A stretch of 64,000 nucleotides of DNA, taken from positions 10,259 to 74,258 of the forward strand of contig JAGRNR010000011.1 in the NCBI GenBank assembly GCA_020440645.1. The letters run 5' to 3'. Each line of letters begins with the position of its first letter. The first letter of the stretch is position 1. This DNA comes from JAHEFU01 sp020440645. Its GTDB lineage: Bacteria; 4484-113; JAFGCY01. The notes under the pieces were generated by a model. That model made no database searches, was not told the origin of the DNA, and saw only the letters and a program-made list of their open reading frames with translations. Of this stretch, positions 32,279-40,042 are shown one piece after another. The position numbers and the translations under genes were made by a program.

Positions 32279-33310
32279 TCAGCGGTCCAGCAGCCCGAAC
32301 ATGATCTCCAGTGTGCGCTGCAGACCGAATCCGTCTATCAGCCGGGTACTGTTATGGGTCAGCCGACCACGCAGGTTGGCTCCTCCGATCAGTTCCATCA
32401 ATCTCCCGGCAGCAAGGTTGTGGTTAAGTTCATCGGTCTTGCCACCGATCAGGCAGCAGCCCGCTGCATTGAGTTTCCGTGCGGTAGCAAGCTGGTGGTC
32501 CACCACGGGCAGGACAAGCGAGGGCACACCGAGGAAGGAGGCTTCGTAAAGCGTCAATCCGCCACCGATGATGCACATGTCACAGGCGCTGAGTAGCTCA
32601 TGGAAGTGCTCGACATCCTCCTGCAGTTCCACATCCAGTCCGGCTGGAATGGCTGTCTGCGGATGTGCCGGCTTGACAATCACCCGACCGGCGAAATCCA
32701 GTTCACGCAGGAGCTTTAGTGCAAACTCCGTCTGGGGAAGGCGAGGTGTGCCACCGAAGCTGAGCATGATGCTATGCACCGGTCCTGGGGTCCGTTCTAT
32801 CGGGCGGGACAACTCGGTTGCCATCGCCTGCTGGATGGACTCCGCACCGTACCTGATCCGCAGCAGTTCCGGAGCGAGCTGCAGGTAGGTGATCCCGCTG
32901 TAGACCTCCGCCCGGCCCTCCCGTCCATGGGCAGGAGCAATGTCCGCCAGCAGGCTGCGGACGCAGACATCAGCCTGCGCGGTTTCCAGTCCATAGTCAT
33001 CGAGCAGCATCGTGCGCCTGGCGGCCCTGCCACAGTGATAAAGGAATTCAGCCGGGCAGGTCAGCCAGTCAACCAGCAGCAGGTCGCATTCCGGCAGGGG
33101 GTGCTGCATCGACAGCCAGTCCGCGTAGCTTGCATGGATCCCGCGACTGGACAGCAGGGAATGCGCTTCCTCGCCACTCTGGCAACAGACCTGCAGGTGC
33201 AGGTCCCGGCCGCAGTCCCGCAGGGCTTCCAGCATCCAGCAGCAGCGGTGCAGGTGGCCCATGCCGTAGTCGTGGCTACCCCGTGTGAGCAGGCATATCC
33301 TCTCAGCCAT
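32279..33310 (-). CDS. PseG-like glycosyl/nucleotide-sugar protein (GT28 C-terminal-like fold)
   Basis: 343 residues, two Rossmann-like halves. The N-terminus has ICLLTRGSHDYGMGHLHRCC, like the GxGHxxRC loop of PseG (UDP-2,4-diacetamido-trideoxy-altropyranose hydrolase) and GT-B enzymes. LLLVDWLTC and TMLLDDYG follow. The C-terminal half has IMLSFGGTPR and IIGGGLTLYEASFLGVPSLVLPVVDHQLATARKL, the nucleotide-diphosphate-binding part. No pseudaminic-acid genes lie nearby, so a different surface-sugar role is possible. The frame extends upstream, but ATG 33310 has GATAAT 6 nt before it, and PseG homology begins there. Divergent from the kinase-like gene. Confidence 0.65.
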   Translation of the reverse strand: MAERICLLTRGSHDYGMGHLHRCCWMLEALRDCGRDLHLQVCCQSGEEAHSLLSSRGIHASYADWLSMQHPLPECDLLLVDWLTCPAEFLYHCGRAARRTMLLDDYGLETAQADVCVRSLLADIAPAHGREGRAEVYSGITYLQLAPELLRIRYGAESIQQAMATELSRPIERTPGPVHSIMLSFGGTPRLPQTEFALKLLRELDFAGRVIVKPAHPQTAIPAGLDVELQEDVEHFHELLSACDMCIIGGGLTLYEASFLGVPSLVLPVVDHQLATARKLNAAGCCLIGGKTDELNHNLAAGRLMELIGGANLRGRLTHNSTRLIDGFGLQRTLEIMFGLLDR

Positions 33311-33316
33311 ACATTC

Positions 33317-33322
33317 ATTATC
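33317..33322 (-). promoter_or_regulatory. -10 box GATAAT of PseG-like gene
   Basis: GATAAT ends 6 nt before ATG 33310. It lies 12 bp from the opposite-strand -10 box of the kinase-like gene. Confidence 0.45.
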
Positions 33323-33334
33323 CGCGAAATGTGG

Positions 33335-33340
33335 GACAAT
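33335..33340 (+). promoter_or_regulatory. Extended -10 (TGGGACAAT) of kinase-like gene
   Basis: GACAAT with an upstream TG ends 6 nt before GTG 33347. Match to TATAAT is only 4 of 6. Confidence 0.35.
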
Positions 33341-33346
33341 CCTCCA

Positions 33347-33982
33347 GTGGCCAACGGAGGCGGCTATGACAGACGGACGAGGAAAGTGCTGCACCTGCTG
33401 CTGGGATTCCCTGCGCTCCTGATTCCCTTCATCCCCCACAACATCGCACTCGCTGTGGCAATCAGCGGAGTGCTCTTCACATTCTGGTTGCGTGCGGACC
33501 GCTTCAGCTTCATCAACAGGCTGGCCAAGCCCAGTGACCGCCAGACAAACACGGTGACTGGCTTCCAGGTCTACGCGATCGTGATCCTGATCCTGCTGGC
33601 AATGATCCCGCTGTTTGATACATATGGAATAGAAGGGCAGCGTTTCGCCATGTACGGCTGGCTGGCAATGGCCTGGGGCGATGGCCTCAGCGGACTGCTG
33701 GGGCCGGGACCCCGCGTGGCCCGGACCGTGCCCTGGAACCCTGACAAGACCTGGCTTGGCAGCCTTGGTGCGCTGGTTGGCAGCTTTGCCGCCGGTCTGG
33801 CCTGTTTCGCGGTTCCGCTGTCAGGGCTGGCGCCGTTTGGCATTGCTGATGCACTGCTGCTCAGCACGATCCTTGCATTCGTCGTGGCTACCCTTGAATC
33901 ATTGCGCAGTTCAATTGACGATAACTTCATCGTCGGCATCGGCAGTGTACTGACAGCAATTCTCATTAGTGGAAAGTTGTGA
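33347..33982 (+). CDS. Dolichol/phytol-kinase-like membrane CTP-transferase
   Basis: 211 residues with about six membrane helices (LLLGFPALLIPFI, LAVAISGVLFTFWL, AIVILILLAMIPLF, LGALVGSFAAGLACF, ALLLSTILAFVVATLESL). Conserved features of the dolichol kinase / phytol kinase / CDP-DAG synthase superfamily are present: RKVLHLLLGF near the N-terminus, WGDGLSGLLG and NPDKTWLGSLGA, matching the family's 'GD..A...G...K.W.GS'. It probably phosphorylates a polyprenol or similar lipid alcohol; substrate not determinable. Start GTG 33347 is chosen for the adjacent -10-like box. ATG 33329, six codons upstream, is the alternative. Confidence 0.72.
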   Translation: MANGGGYDRRTRKVLHLLLGFPALLIPFIPHNIALAVAISGVLFTFWLRADRFSFINRLAKPSDRQTNTVTGFQVYAIVILILLAMIPLFDTYGIEGQRFAMYGWLAMAWGDGLSGLLGPGPRVARTVPWNPDKTWLGSLGALVGSFAAGLACFAVPLSGLAPFGIADALLLSTILAFVVATLESLRSSIDDNFIVGIGSVLTAILISGKL

Positions 33983-34067
33983 AATAATCAAACAGTGTAC
34001 GGGTAGTACCGATTGAATCTGCATGCAACAGACCTGTGTGGGGCCTGCCTGCGGAATCGGTGAATGT

Positions 34068-34073
34068 TATAAT
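34068..34073 (+). promoter_or_regulatory. -10 box TATAAT of thioredoxin gene
   Basis: Perfect TATAAT with start expected near 34080, giving a 22-nt leader that contains AGGAGG. A conventional leadered promoter, useful as contrast to the leaderless set. Confidence 0.6.
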
Positions 34074-34101
34074 CCGCATTGGATCAGCACAGGAGGATCA
34101 A

Positions 34102-34416
34102 GTGATCGATATCAACGAAGACATGTTTGAGGAGAAGGTCGTCAAGTCCAGCAAGCCCGTTCTGGTGGACTTTTCCGCTACCTGGTGCCCGCCGTGCAAG
34201 ATGCTGCACCCGGTGGTTGAGCGCATCAGCCTTGAGTTCAGCGACCAGCTCGACGTGTTCGGTGTCGACACCGACAAGAATCCTGGCCTGAGCCAGCAGT
34301 TCAACATTTCAGGTGTGCCGACCATGATCTTCTTCCGCGACGGACAGGAGATCAAGAAGATCGTCGGATTCCGTGACTACGACAACCTCAAGCAGGAAGT
34401 CCAGTCAATCCTCTGA
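34102..34416 (+). CDS. Thioredoxin-like protein with WCPPC active site
   Basis: 104 residues, cytoplasmic, full thioredoxin fold: PVLVDFSATWCPPCKMLHPVVE with Cys29 and Cys32, then VFGVDTDKNPGLSQQF and the cis-Pro loop SGVPTMIFF. The active site is WCPPC rather than WCGPC, which in related proteins shifts redox potential toward less reducing values. GTG start with AGGAGG 6 nt upstream; the annotated frame extends earlier but without support. It lies 21 nt upstream of the phosphoglucomutase gene and is probably co-transcribed. Confidence 0.92.
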   Translation: MIDINEDMFEEKVVKSSKPVLVDFSATWCPPCKMLHPVVERISLEFSDQLDVFGVDTDKNPGLSQQFNISGVPTMIFFRDGQEIKKIVGFRDYDNLKQEVQSIL

Positions 34417-34437
34417 GCGGATAGACCAGGCGCCTAA

Positions 34438-35868
34438 GTGCCAGTAAGCTTCGGCAGCGACGGATACCGCGGGGTCATCGGCCACACCATGACCGCGACT
34501 CAGGTCGTGCGGATCATCCTCGGCTGTACGGAATGGCTCAGGCACCATCATCCGGACAAGGCCAGCCGGGCAATCCCGGTTGGCTACGACACACGATTCC
34601 TTTCCCGCGACTTCGCGATGCTGGCACTAGATGTGCTTGAATCACGGGGCCAGCGTTGCGTGTTGTCAGGCCGCTGTTGCCCGAGTCCATATCTTTCTTT
34701 TGCCACGCACCACCTCGAGGCTCCGCTGGGAATCCAGTTCACCGCCTCGCACAACCCCTGGAACTACGGCGGCATAAAGCTGAAGGGACATTTCGGCGGC
34801 AGCATGCTGCCTGAGGATGTTGCCGAAATCGAGCAGTTTGCCAACACCGCAAGCGAGTCAGATGTTGATGCCTTCCACCTCGGGCGCAAGTCTGCCGCAC
34901 CCTTGGAATTCAACCTCGAAAAGGAATATGCGGCGGCGATCCGCCAGGCGGCGGGCTGGGACGGCGAACCGTCCCGCGAGATCGTGGTTGACTACCTGCA
35001 TGGCACAGCAGCCGGGATCTACCGTGAGATCCTGGCACAGATGTTCTCCCCGCAATCCGAACTGCGCATGGACACTGACCCGCTGTTCGATGGTGACAAG
35101 CCCGAACCGGTGGAGGAGAAACTTCTGGAGCTGAGCCAGATCGTGGCATATGACGGCAAGGACAGCATCGGGCTGGCCTTCGATGGCGATGGTGACCGCC
35201 TCGCGGTGATTGACGAGGAAGGCCGCTTCCTGCGTACGCATGAGATCTTCTGCCTGCTGCTGCAGCACCTCGTCAGGACGCGCGCGCAGACCGGGATCGT
35301 GATCACCTCGGTCAGCTTCAGCGGTCTGGTGGAGCGCGTTGCCAGGGACCTGCAGTGCACAGTGCTTGACGTGCCCGTTGGCTACAAGAACATCAGCAAG
35401 GCGATGATCGAGTACAACGCGATCATCGGCGGCGAGGAGAGTGGCGGCACCGGCTTCGGGCACTTCCTGCCTGAGCGCGATGCGCTGTTGATGGCGGTGA
35501 TGCTGCTGCATGAGCGTGCCGGGCGGGACCAGCGCATCAGTGAGATGGTGGACGGGCTGTATGAGAAGTTCGGCCGGCCCGTCTACATCAGGCGTGACTA
35601 CCAGCTGGATGCTGATTATGACCGCGAGGCTTATCGCACGGCAATCCGCAACCTGAGCCGGCTGGAAAGCATCGCCGGGGACGAGGTGGAGTCACTCAAC
35701 CACCGGGATGGCATGAAGCTGCGTACGGCCTCCGGCTGGGCGCTGGCCCGGATCAGCGGCACCGAGCCGCTGCTGCGCCTCTACTGCGAATCAGACAGCG
35801 ACGGCAAGTCCAATGCCTACGCAGACGCGCTGGTGGATGCGCTGGGATTTGCCGAACTGAAACGCTGA
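34438..35868 (+). CDS. Phosphoglucomutase/phosphomannomutase family protein
   Basis: 476 residues. Interconverts hexose 1- and 6-phosphates through a phosphoserine. The catalytic Ser is in FTASHNP (Ser104), the metal loop is DGDGD (249-253), and the sugar-binding loop is GGEESG (332-336). The phosphate-binding end is RISGTEPLLRLYCES. The GEESG loop is common in glucose-specific and bifunctional members, so substrate preference is uncertain. GTG start without an obvious ribosome-binding site, 21 nt after thioredoxin. Convergent with pspC, separated by only 3 nt. Confidence 0.93.
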   Translation: MPVSFGSDGYRGVIGHTMTATQVVRIILGCTEWLRHHHPDKASRAIPVGYDTRFLSRDFAMLALDVLESRGQRCVLSGRCCPSPYLSFATHHLEAPLGIQFTASHNPWNYGGIKLKGHFGGSMLPEDVAEIEQFANTASESDVDAFHLGRKSAAPLEFNLEKEYAAAIRQAAGWDGEPSREIVVDYLHGTAAGIYREILAQMFSPQSELRMDTDPLFDGDKPEPVEEKLLELSQIVAYDGKDSIGLAFDGDGDRLAVIDEEGRFLRTHEIFCLLLQHLVRTRAQTGIVITSVSFSGLVERVARDLQCTVLDVPVGYKNISKAMIEYNAIIGGEESGGTGFGHFLPERDALLMAVMLLHERAGRDQRISEMVDGLYEKFGRPVYIRRDYQLDADYDREAYRTAIRNLSRLESIAGDEVESLNHRDGMKLRTASGWALARISGTEPLLRLYCESDSDGKSNAYADALVDALGFAELKR

Positions 35869-35871
35869 GGC

Positions 35872-36081
35872 CTAGCTGTTGTCAACAGGCACGAACAGGC
35901 TGAACAGCAGGTAAATCAGGGGCACCGCCAGTCCGCCGATTGTCAGGAACATCAGCGCCAGCAGGATGAATCGGATCACGACCGGGTCGATCCCCAGGTG
36001 GTTGCCCATTCCGGCACAGAGACCAAGCAGCACCCCGCCCTTGCCGCGGGGAACCCTCAGAACCCTGTCCGTGCGCTGCAT
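35872..36081 (-). CDS. PspC domain protein
   Basis: 69 residues. A short cytoplasmic N-terminus (RVLRVPRGKGGVLLGLCAGMGNHLGIDP), then VVIRFILLALMFLTIGG and a second hydrophobic run form the PspC fold, an inner-membrane partner in the phage-shock stress response. It follows khpB by 5 nt at the end of the rpmH-yidC cluster. A PspA homologue is encoded 2.8 kb away, divergent from the same cluster, so the two may act together. AGGA is about 10 nt upstream of the ATG. Confidence 0.9.
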   Translation of the reverse strand: MQRTDRVLRVPRGKGGVLLGLCAGMGNHLGIDPVVIRFILLALMFLTIGGLAVPLIYLLFSLFVPVDNS

Positions 36082-36086
36082 GCCGC

Positions 36087-36728
36087 TTATTCCTGGATGT
36101 CCTCGCGCGGCAGGATGAACAGCGTGCGGGTATCACGCGTGTCGCCGCGCGACTCCGTCGTCAGGTAGGGGTGGTCCGTCATGTAGTGGTGAACGAAGCG
36201 GCGCTCCTTCGGCAGCAGGCCGGGGACGGGACGCTCCTTGTGGTCGTACTCAATCTCGCGGATGATCTTCTGCACCATGTTCTCGAGGAACGACTGGCGC
36301 TTGCGGCGGTAGTTGTCTATGTCAACAGTGAGGTTGACCCAGCGGGGGAAGCGGCGTGACACGCTGTGCCCGATCAGGGTCTCCACGGCGTCCAGCGTGC
36401 GGCCGTGCTGGCCGATGAACTGTCCGCTGCGGCGCGAGTTGATCATCACGAAGAAGTCAGTCACCGCACGGTTGGACTTTATCTTGAGCTGGGCGCGGTT
36501 GTCGAAGATGCGCACGACGGGAAAGGCCAGGCGGTAGATCAGGTCCATCACCTGCGTGCGGGGCCAGGCGTGCATCGTGATCGTGCCGTCCTCGGCCTCC
36601 TCTTCCTGGAAGTAAAGCTCCGCGCCGCCGGACTCATTGCGCAGCTTGTCGCGCAGGGCCTCGGGATCGTTGCCGGTGGCGGTCAATGCCGTCAGGGCAT
36701 CATCCGGGATTACATGCTGTTCGCTCAT
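36087..36728 (-). CDS. khpB: KhpB/Jag family RNA-binding protein (KH and R3H domains)
   Basis: 213 residues. The central KH domain has GQFIGQHGRTLDAVE, followed by a helix and DIDNYRRKR. The R3H domain carries PKERRFVHHYM with the conserved Arg and His. The N-terminal 80 residues do not look like the usual Jag_N domain. In other bacteria KhpB pairs with KhpA to control cell elongation and mRNA stability; a KhpA gene is present at 63.4 kb. Its start overlaps the yidC stop by 4 nt (ATGA), the standard operon order. Confidence 0.92.
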   Translation of the reverse strand: MSEQHVIPDDALTALTATGNDPEALRDKLRNESGGAELYFQEEEAEDGTITMHAWPRTQVMDLIYRLAFPVVRIFDNRAQLKIKSNRAVTDFFVMINSRRSGQFIGQHGRTLDAVETLIGHSVSRRFPRWVNLTVDIDNYRRKRQSFLENMVQKIIREIEYDHKERPVPGLLPKERRFVHHYMTDHPYLTTESRGDTRDTRTLFILPREDIQE

Positions 36729-37936
36729 CTCTTCCTTCTTTTCTTCCGGGGACGTTTCAGGGAGGGGCCGGATCCATCATCATCCGGGTCTTCATCATCT
36801 CCTGCGTCGTCCGCCTGGTTTTTCTCCGTGTTTCCTTCCTCGGCCGGCTCACCCGCCTTGGTAAGCAGCGCATCTCGCTTGGCCTGCGCCTCCGCCATCC
36901 GTTGTTCCTGCGACTGAGGCGGCTCGTTGATCCAAGCCTTCAGCTCCGCGATGTCCAGGTCTATGTACTTGCGCGAAGCCAGCAGCTTGTACTCAAGGAC
37001 CATTATTGTATTCTGAACGATGAAATAAAGCAAAGCCCCGGCACTGAAAATGAAGGCGAAGATGATGATGATGAAGTTCATGAACTTCATCGAGCGCTGC
37101 ATCTGTTCCGCCGCATCCTGGGTCGGGTCGCGCGGCACATCCTTCATCTTCATCGCGGTCATGAACACTTCCTCGAACTTCTTGTCCGGCTGGTTCATGT
37201 CACGCATCACCTTCTGCATCCAGAAGCTCGAGGCCACATAAAGCACCACGAGGATCAGGGCAGGGGCGTACCAGGTGCTGCCACCGAGCAGCGGGATCGA
37301 GGCCGGGATGTGCAGCATGCTGCCCTGCAGCTTGTCAACCGAAACCACAGTGTCGATGATGTCCGCCATGTCAGCCCCGCCCATGCCGAAGCTGCGCACA
37401 CTTGTCACGTTGACCGGGAACAGCAGCTGGATGCCGAACATGTCATGCCCGGCAAAGCTCTGGTCATACAGGGCGCGGTAGATGCCAAACAGGATCGGCA
37501 TCTGCACGAGCATCGGCAGGCAGCCGGCCATCGGGTTGATCTTGTACTTCGAGTACAGATCCATGGTCTTGAAGCCCTGTTGCTGCTTGTCAGGGTAGCG
37601 ATGCTGGATCGCGCGCATCACGGGCTGCATGGACTGCATGCTCTTCATCCCGCGGATCTGAGCGGTAGTCAGACCGACCACGTACAGGAGCAGCCGCACG
37701 ATGATCGCGGTTAGCACGATTGCCAGCCCATAGCTGCCGAAGATCTCACCGAGCTTGTTGATCGTGAACAGGAAGAACACCGCGAAGGTGCCGATCATGT
37801 CGTTGAAGAAGTTGCCGGTGCTGACGTAGGCCTGGTAGTCCGGGGCCAGGCTTTCGCCCTTGGACATCAGTTCGCGGATCTTGTCCAGGCTCTGCAGCAT
37901 GAATGCCGGAGTGAAGATGTTCAGGAAGTTCATCAT
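36725..37936 (-). CDS. yidC: Membrane protein insertase YidC/Oxa1, without P1 domain
   Basis: 403 residues. Inserts membrane proteins. The conserved core is present: a groove Arg in AIIVRLLLYV, then IRGMKSMQSMQPVMRAIQ, KYKINPMAGCLPMLVQMPILFGIYRAL and later hydrophobic helices near 225-245, 300-325. There is no large periplasmic P1 domain between TM1 and TM2, unlike proteobacterial YidC. An inserted region of about 50 residues follows TM3. The C-terminal tail is acidic then strongly basic (KRPRKKRRKR), as in Oxa1-type ribosome-binding tails. The first ATG overlaps the yidD stop. Confidence 0.94.
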   Translation of the reverse strand: MMNFLNIFTPAFMLQSLDKIRELMSKGESLAPDYQAYVSTGNFFNDMIGTFAVFFLFTINKLGEIFGSYGLAIVLTAIIVRLLLYVVGLTTAQIRGMKSMQSMQPVMRAIQHRYPDKQQQGFKTMDLYSKYKINPMAGCLPMLVQMPILFGIYRALYDQSFAGHDMFGIQLLFPVNVTSVRSFGMGGADMADIIDTVVSVDKLQGSMLHIPASIPLLGGSTWYAPALILVVLYVASSFWMQKVMRDMNQPDKKFEEVFMTAMKMKDVPRDPTQDAAEQMQRSMKFMNFIIIIFAFIFSAGALLYFIVQNTIMVLEYKLLASRKYIDLDIAELKAWINEPPQSQEQRMAEAQAKRDALLTKAGEPAEEGNTEKNQADDAGDDEDPDDDGSGPSLKRPRKKRRKR

Positions 37937-38163
37937 AAGAGGGGGTCATAGCCTCCCGGGTGGAAGGGGTTGCAGCGCAGTACGCGCCATGTTGCAAGCC
38001 AGCTGCCCCTGATCAGCCCGTAGCGCCTGACGGCGTCGAGTGCATAGCGCGAGCAGGTCGGAGTGAACCGGCAGCTCGGCGGTGAGAAGCGAGAGATGTA
38101 GCGACGGTAGAATTCAATCGCGAGGATCATCAGCAGCGCCGGGAAGCGGGCGATACGTCCCAT
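37933..38163 (-). CDS. yidD: Membrane protein insertion efficiency factor YidD
   Basis: 76 residues from ATG 38163. Contains the YidD core EFYRRYISRFSPPSCRFTPTC, SRYALDAVRRYG and RCNPFHPGGYDPL. The frame is open upstream to 38229, but the longer start would push deep into rnpA and add residues not seen in YidD, so the 76-residue form is preferred. Even so it overlaps the 3' end of rnpA by 50 bp. Its stop overlaps the yidC start (ATGA). Confidence 0.9.
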   Translation of the reverse strand: MGRIARFPALLMILAIEFYRRYISRFSPPSCRFTPTCSRYALDAVRRYGLIRGSWLATWRVLRCNPFHPGGYDPLL

Positions 38164-38530
38164 CAGGCCCGCCCGGCCCGAGGGCTGGTGCTGGCTGGCT
38201 GCTTGTGAGATATGACAGGTCAAGCACATGGGACAGATGATCCGTGTATTCCTTGTAATTCCCCAGGCGTTCGTCGCGGTTGACCAGGATCACGATGTCC
38301 ACCCCGCTGACCAGTCCATGCCGGCCATCCCGCAGGTACTCCCTGGTCCAGCGCCTGATCCGGTTGCGGCGCACAGCCCCACCGACTGTCCTGCGCACGG
38401 CAATACCGTAACGATTGTGTTCCAGCCCGTTATGCTGCCAGTACACAACCACGCCGCGGCTGCCCCTGCGGTATCCGGAGGAAAGGATCCTGCGGAACAG
38501 GTTGCGGCCGCGCAGGGCGCACAGGCCCAC
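38114..38530 (-). CDS. rnpA: Ribonuclease P protein component
   Basis: 138 residues. Protein subunit of RNase P, matures the 5' end of tRNA. The RNR-type motif is VRRNRIRRWTREYLR, preceded by YGIAVRRTVGGAV. The GTG start uses the G of the rpmH stop codon (TAGTG), so the two genes overlap by one base. The C-terminal 30 residues (Pro/Gly-rich) are outside the conserved fold and are encoded by the stretch that overlaps yidD. The very long upstream open frame is an artefact. Confidence 0.9.
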   Translation of the reverse strand: MGLCALRGRNLFRRILSSGYRRGSRGVVVYWQHNGLEHNRYGIAVRRTVGGAVRRNRIRRWTREYLRDGRHGLVSGVDIVILVNRDERLGNYKEYTDHLSHVLDLSYLTSSQPAPALGPGGPDGTYRPLPGAADDPRD

Positions 38531-38664
38531 TAGACGGTGAGCTTCTTGCGTCCCCGGGCGCGACGGGCGGCCAGTACGCGGCGCCCGCTGGGCGTGCTCA
38601 TGCGGGCACGGAATCCATGGCGACGCATACGGCGTCTCTTTTTCGGCTGATAGGTGCGCTTCAT
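38530..38664 (-). CDS. rpmH: Ribosomal protein bL34
   Basis: 44 residues, exactly the usual size: begins MKRTYQPKKRRRMRRHGF, contains RMSTPSGRRVLAARRARGR and ends KKLTV. AGGGG lies about 5 nt upstream of the ATG. First gene of rpmH-rnpA-yidD-yidC-khpB-pspC. In many genomes dnaA sits upstream of rpmH; here pspA is divergent instead, so the origin-linked arrangement is broken. Confidence 0.95.
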   Translation of the reverse strand: MKRTYQPKKRRRMRRHGFRARMSTPSGRRVLAARRARGRKKLTV

Positions 38665-38874
38665 GTGAGCCCCTCAAAGAATCCTCTCTGCTGATTTCCG
38701 CCGCGGCGCGCGCCAAGAAGGCGACCCCGGGCCGGCGGAACAGAAATATTAACACAACTTCCGGGAAATGCCTGTTTCTATTTCCGATTCCTTTCTTTCG
38801 CGGCGAAATGACGAACTGGGCGGCATTGCTGCGTCTGACAGCCGGGTGGTGGATGCTGGACAGCCTGCACACGC

Positions 38875-38880
38875 TACAAT
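38875..38880 (+). promoter_or_regulatory. -10 box TACAAT of pspA
   Basis: TACAAT about 28 nt upstream of the pspA ATG gives a short leader containing TGGAGGAAA. Confidence 0.45.
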
Positions 38881-38908
38881 AACGGTGATCTATGGAGGAA
38901 ATGCAGTC

Positions 38909-39634
38909 ATGTGGCAACGCTTCGTAAGGTGGATGCGCTCGCTCTTCGGTGGCGCGATCGAGTCCCTCGAGAATCCCGAGCTGATTCTCAAGCAGACCAT
39001 TCGCGACATGCGCGACCAGATGCCGAAGATCAACGCCAACCTGGCGAAGATGCGCGGCGGCCTGAACCTGATGCAGAAGGACTACGAGGATGCCATTGAC
39101 AATGAGCGCAAGCTCACTTCGCGCATCAAGGCAGCGCTCGAGGCAGGGGATGAGGAGCTTGCAGGCGACTACGCAATCCGCCTGAAGCAGGTCCAGAACA
39201 GCAAGGAAAAGACCTTCGAGCAGCTTGAGAAGGCCAAGGAAGCCTACGAGAAGGCCGTTGAGTTCAAGACCGACTACAAGCGCGAGATGGACAAGAAGAT
39301 CAACGCCGCGATGCAGGCCATCCGCGACCACCAGGCCAGCAAGTGGAAGGCCGAGGTTGCCAGCGTGTTCGAGTCCTTCGAGGTCGGTGACGTTGACAGC
39401 AACTACGACGAGATGATGGAGAAGCTGCGCCAGAAGACCGCGATGGCCGAAGGCAAGCTCGACATGGCTATCGAGACCGTCGACATGCGAGAGATCCAGC
39501 TCGAGAAGCGTGCCGAGCGTATCGAGGCCCAGGAACTGCTCGAGCAGTTCAAGGTTGAATGGGGCATGGAGAGCCGAGATACCGAGTCCGCCGACAAGAC
39601 CGTCGGACTGCCGGAAACGGAGCAGCAGCAGTAG
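38909..39634 (+). CDS. pspA: PspA/IM30 (ESCRT-III-like) membrane-stress protein
   Basis: 241 residues, almost entirely helical. The N-terminal amphipathic helix (WQRFVRWMRSLFGGAIESLENPELIL) binds membranes, followed by QTIRDMRDQMPKINANLAKM and long charged helices as in PspA/Vipp1. Maintains inner-membrane integrity. The start ATG 38909 has GGAGGAAA 8 nt upstream; the longer open frame lacks support. The last codons and stop lie in an inverted repeat (GCAGCAGTA / TACTGCTGC). A PspC gene is in the opposite-strand cluster. Confidence 0.92.
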   Translation: MWQRFVRWMRSLFGGAIESLENPELILKQTIRDMRDQMPKINANLAKMRGGLNLMQKDYEDAIDNERKLTSRIKAALEAGDEELAGDYAIRLKQVQNSKEKTFEQLEKAKEAYEKAVEFKTDYKREMDKKINAAMQAIRDHQASKWKAEVASVFESFEVGDVDSNYDEMMEKLRQKTAMAEGKLDMAIETVDMREIQLEKRAERIEAQELLEQFKVEWGMESRDTESADKTVGLPETEQQQ

Positions 39635-39700
39635 GTACTGCTGCCATCCGGGCTTCCCTGTTTAGTGGAACCACGTTCCTGCGTGGCTTGGCGGCTGCTG

Positions 39701-39790
39701 TCAGGCCATGATGTTCGGCAGGTTCGCACCGGCCAGCACAAGCACCAGACAGATGATCACTCCTGCGATTGCATCGTAGATTGTGTTCAT
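39701..39790 (-). CDS. Putative 29-residue single-pass membrane peptide
   Basis: Reads MNTIYDAIAGVIICLVLVLA, then GANLPNIMA and a TGA stop. A hydrophobic span of about 15 residues fits one membrane helix. AGGTGATG lies close upstream of the ATG. It lies between pspA and the M48 protease and is transcribed against both. Too short to be certain, but start signal and composition agree. Role unknown; a PspA-related membrane-stress function is only a guess from location. Confidence 0.5.
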   Translation of the reverse strand: MNTIYDAIAGVIICLVLVLAGANLPNIMA

Positions 39791-39995
39791 GACATCACCT
39801 CATTAAGTTGATTCCGGTGGCGGGGAGTTCCTGCTCCTTCGCAACCGTTAGTGATTCCCTTGAGGTTGATTCGATAAACATAAATTTCGAAAAATACCGA
39901 AATAACTGAGTTATCCTGTGCGGAATCCATGGGCTGTCCAAATTCCAGTGGGTTTAATGGATCAAACCGGCGCTGCACATCGTCTAAAGATCAGG

Positions 39996-40030
39996 GATCA
40001 CCGGTCGGAATGAATCAAGGCACGGTGATC
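39996..40030 (+). repeat. Inverted repeat upstream of M48 protease gene
   Basis: Perfect 8-bp arms GATCACCG / CGGTGATC with a 19-nt spacer, ending 12 nt before the first ATG. Could be an operator or a leader hairpin. The rest of the 39791-40042 gap is AT-rich with no gene seen. Confidence 0.4.
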
Positions 40031-40042
40031 CGAGGGTAGGGT

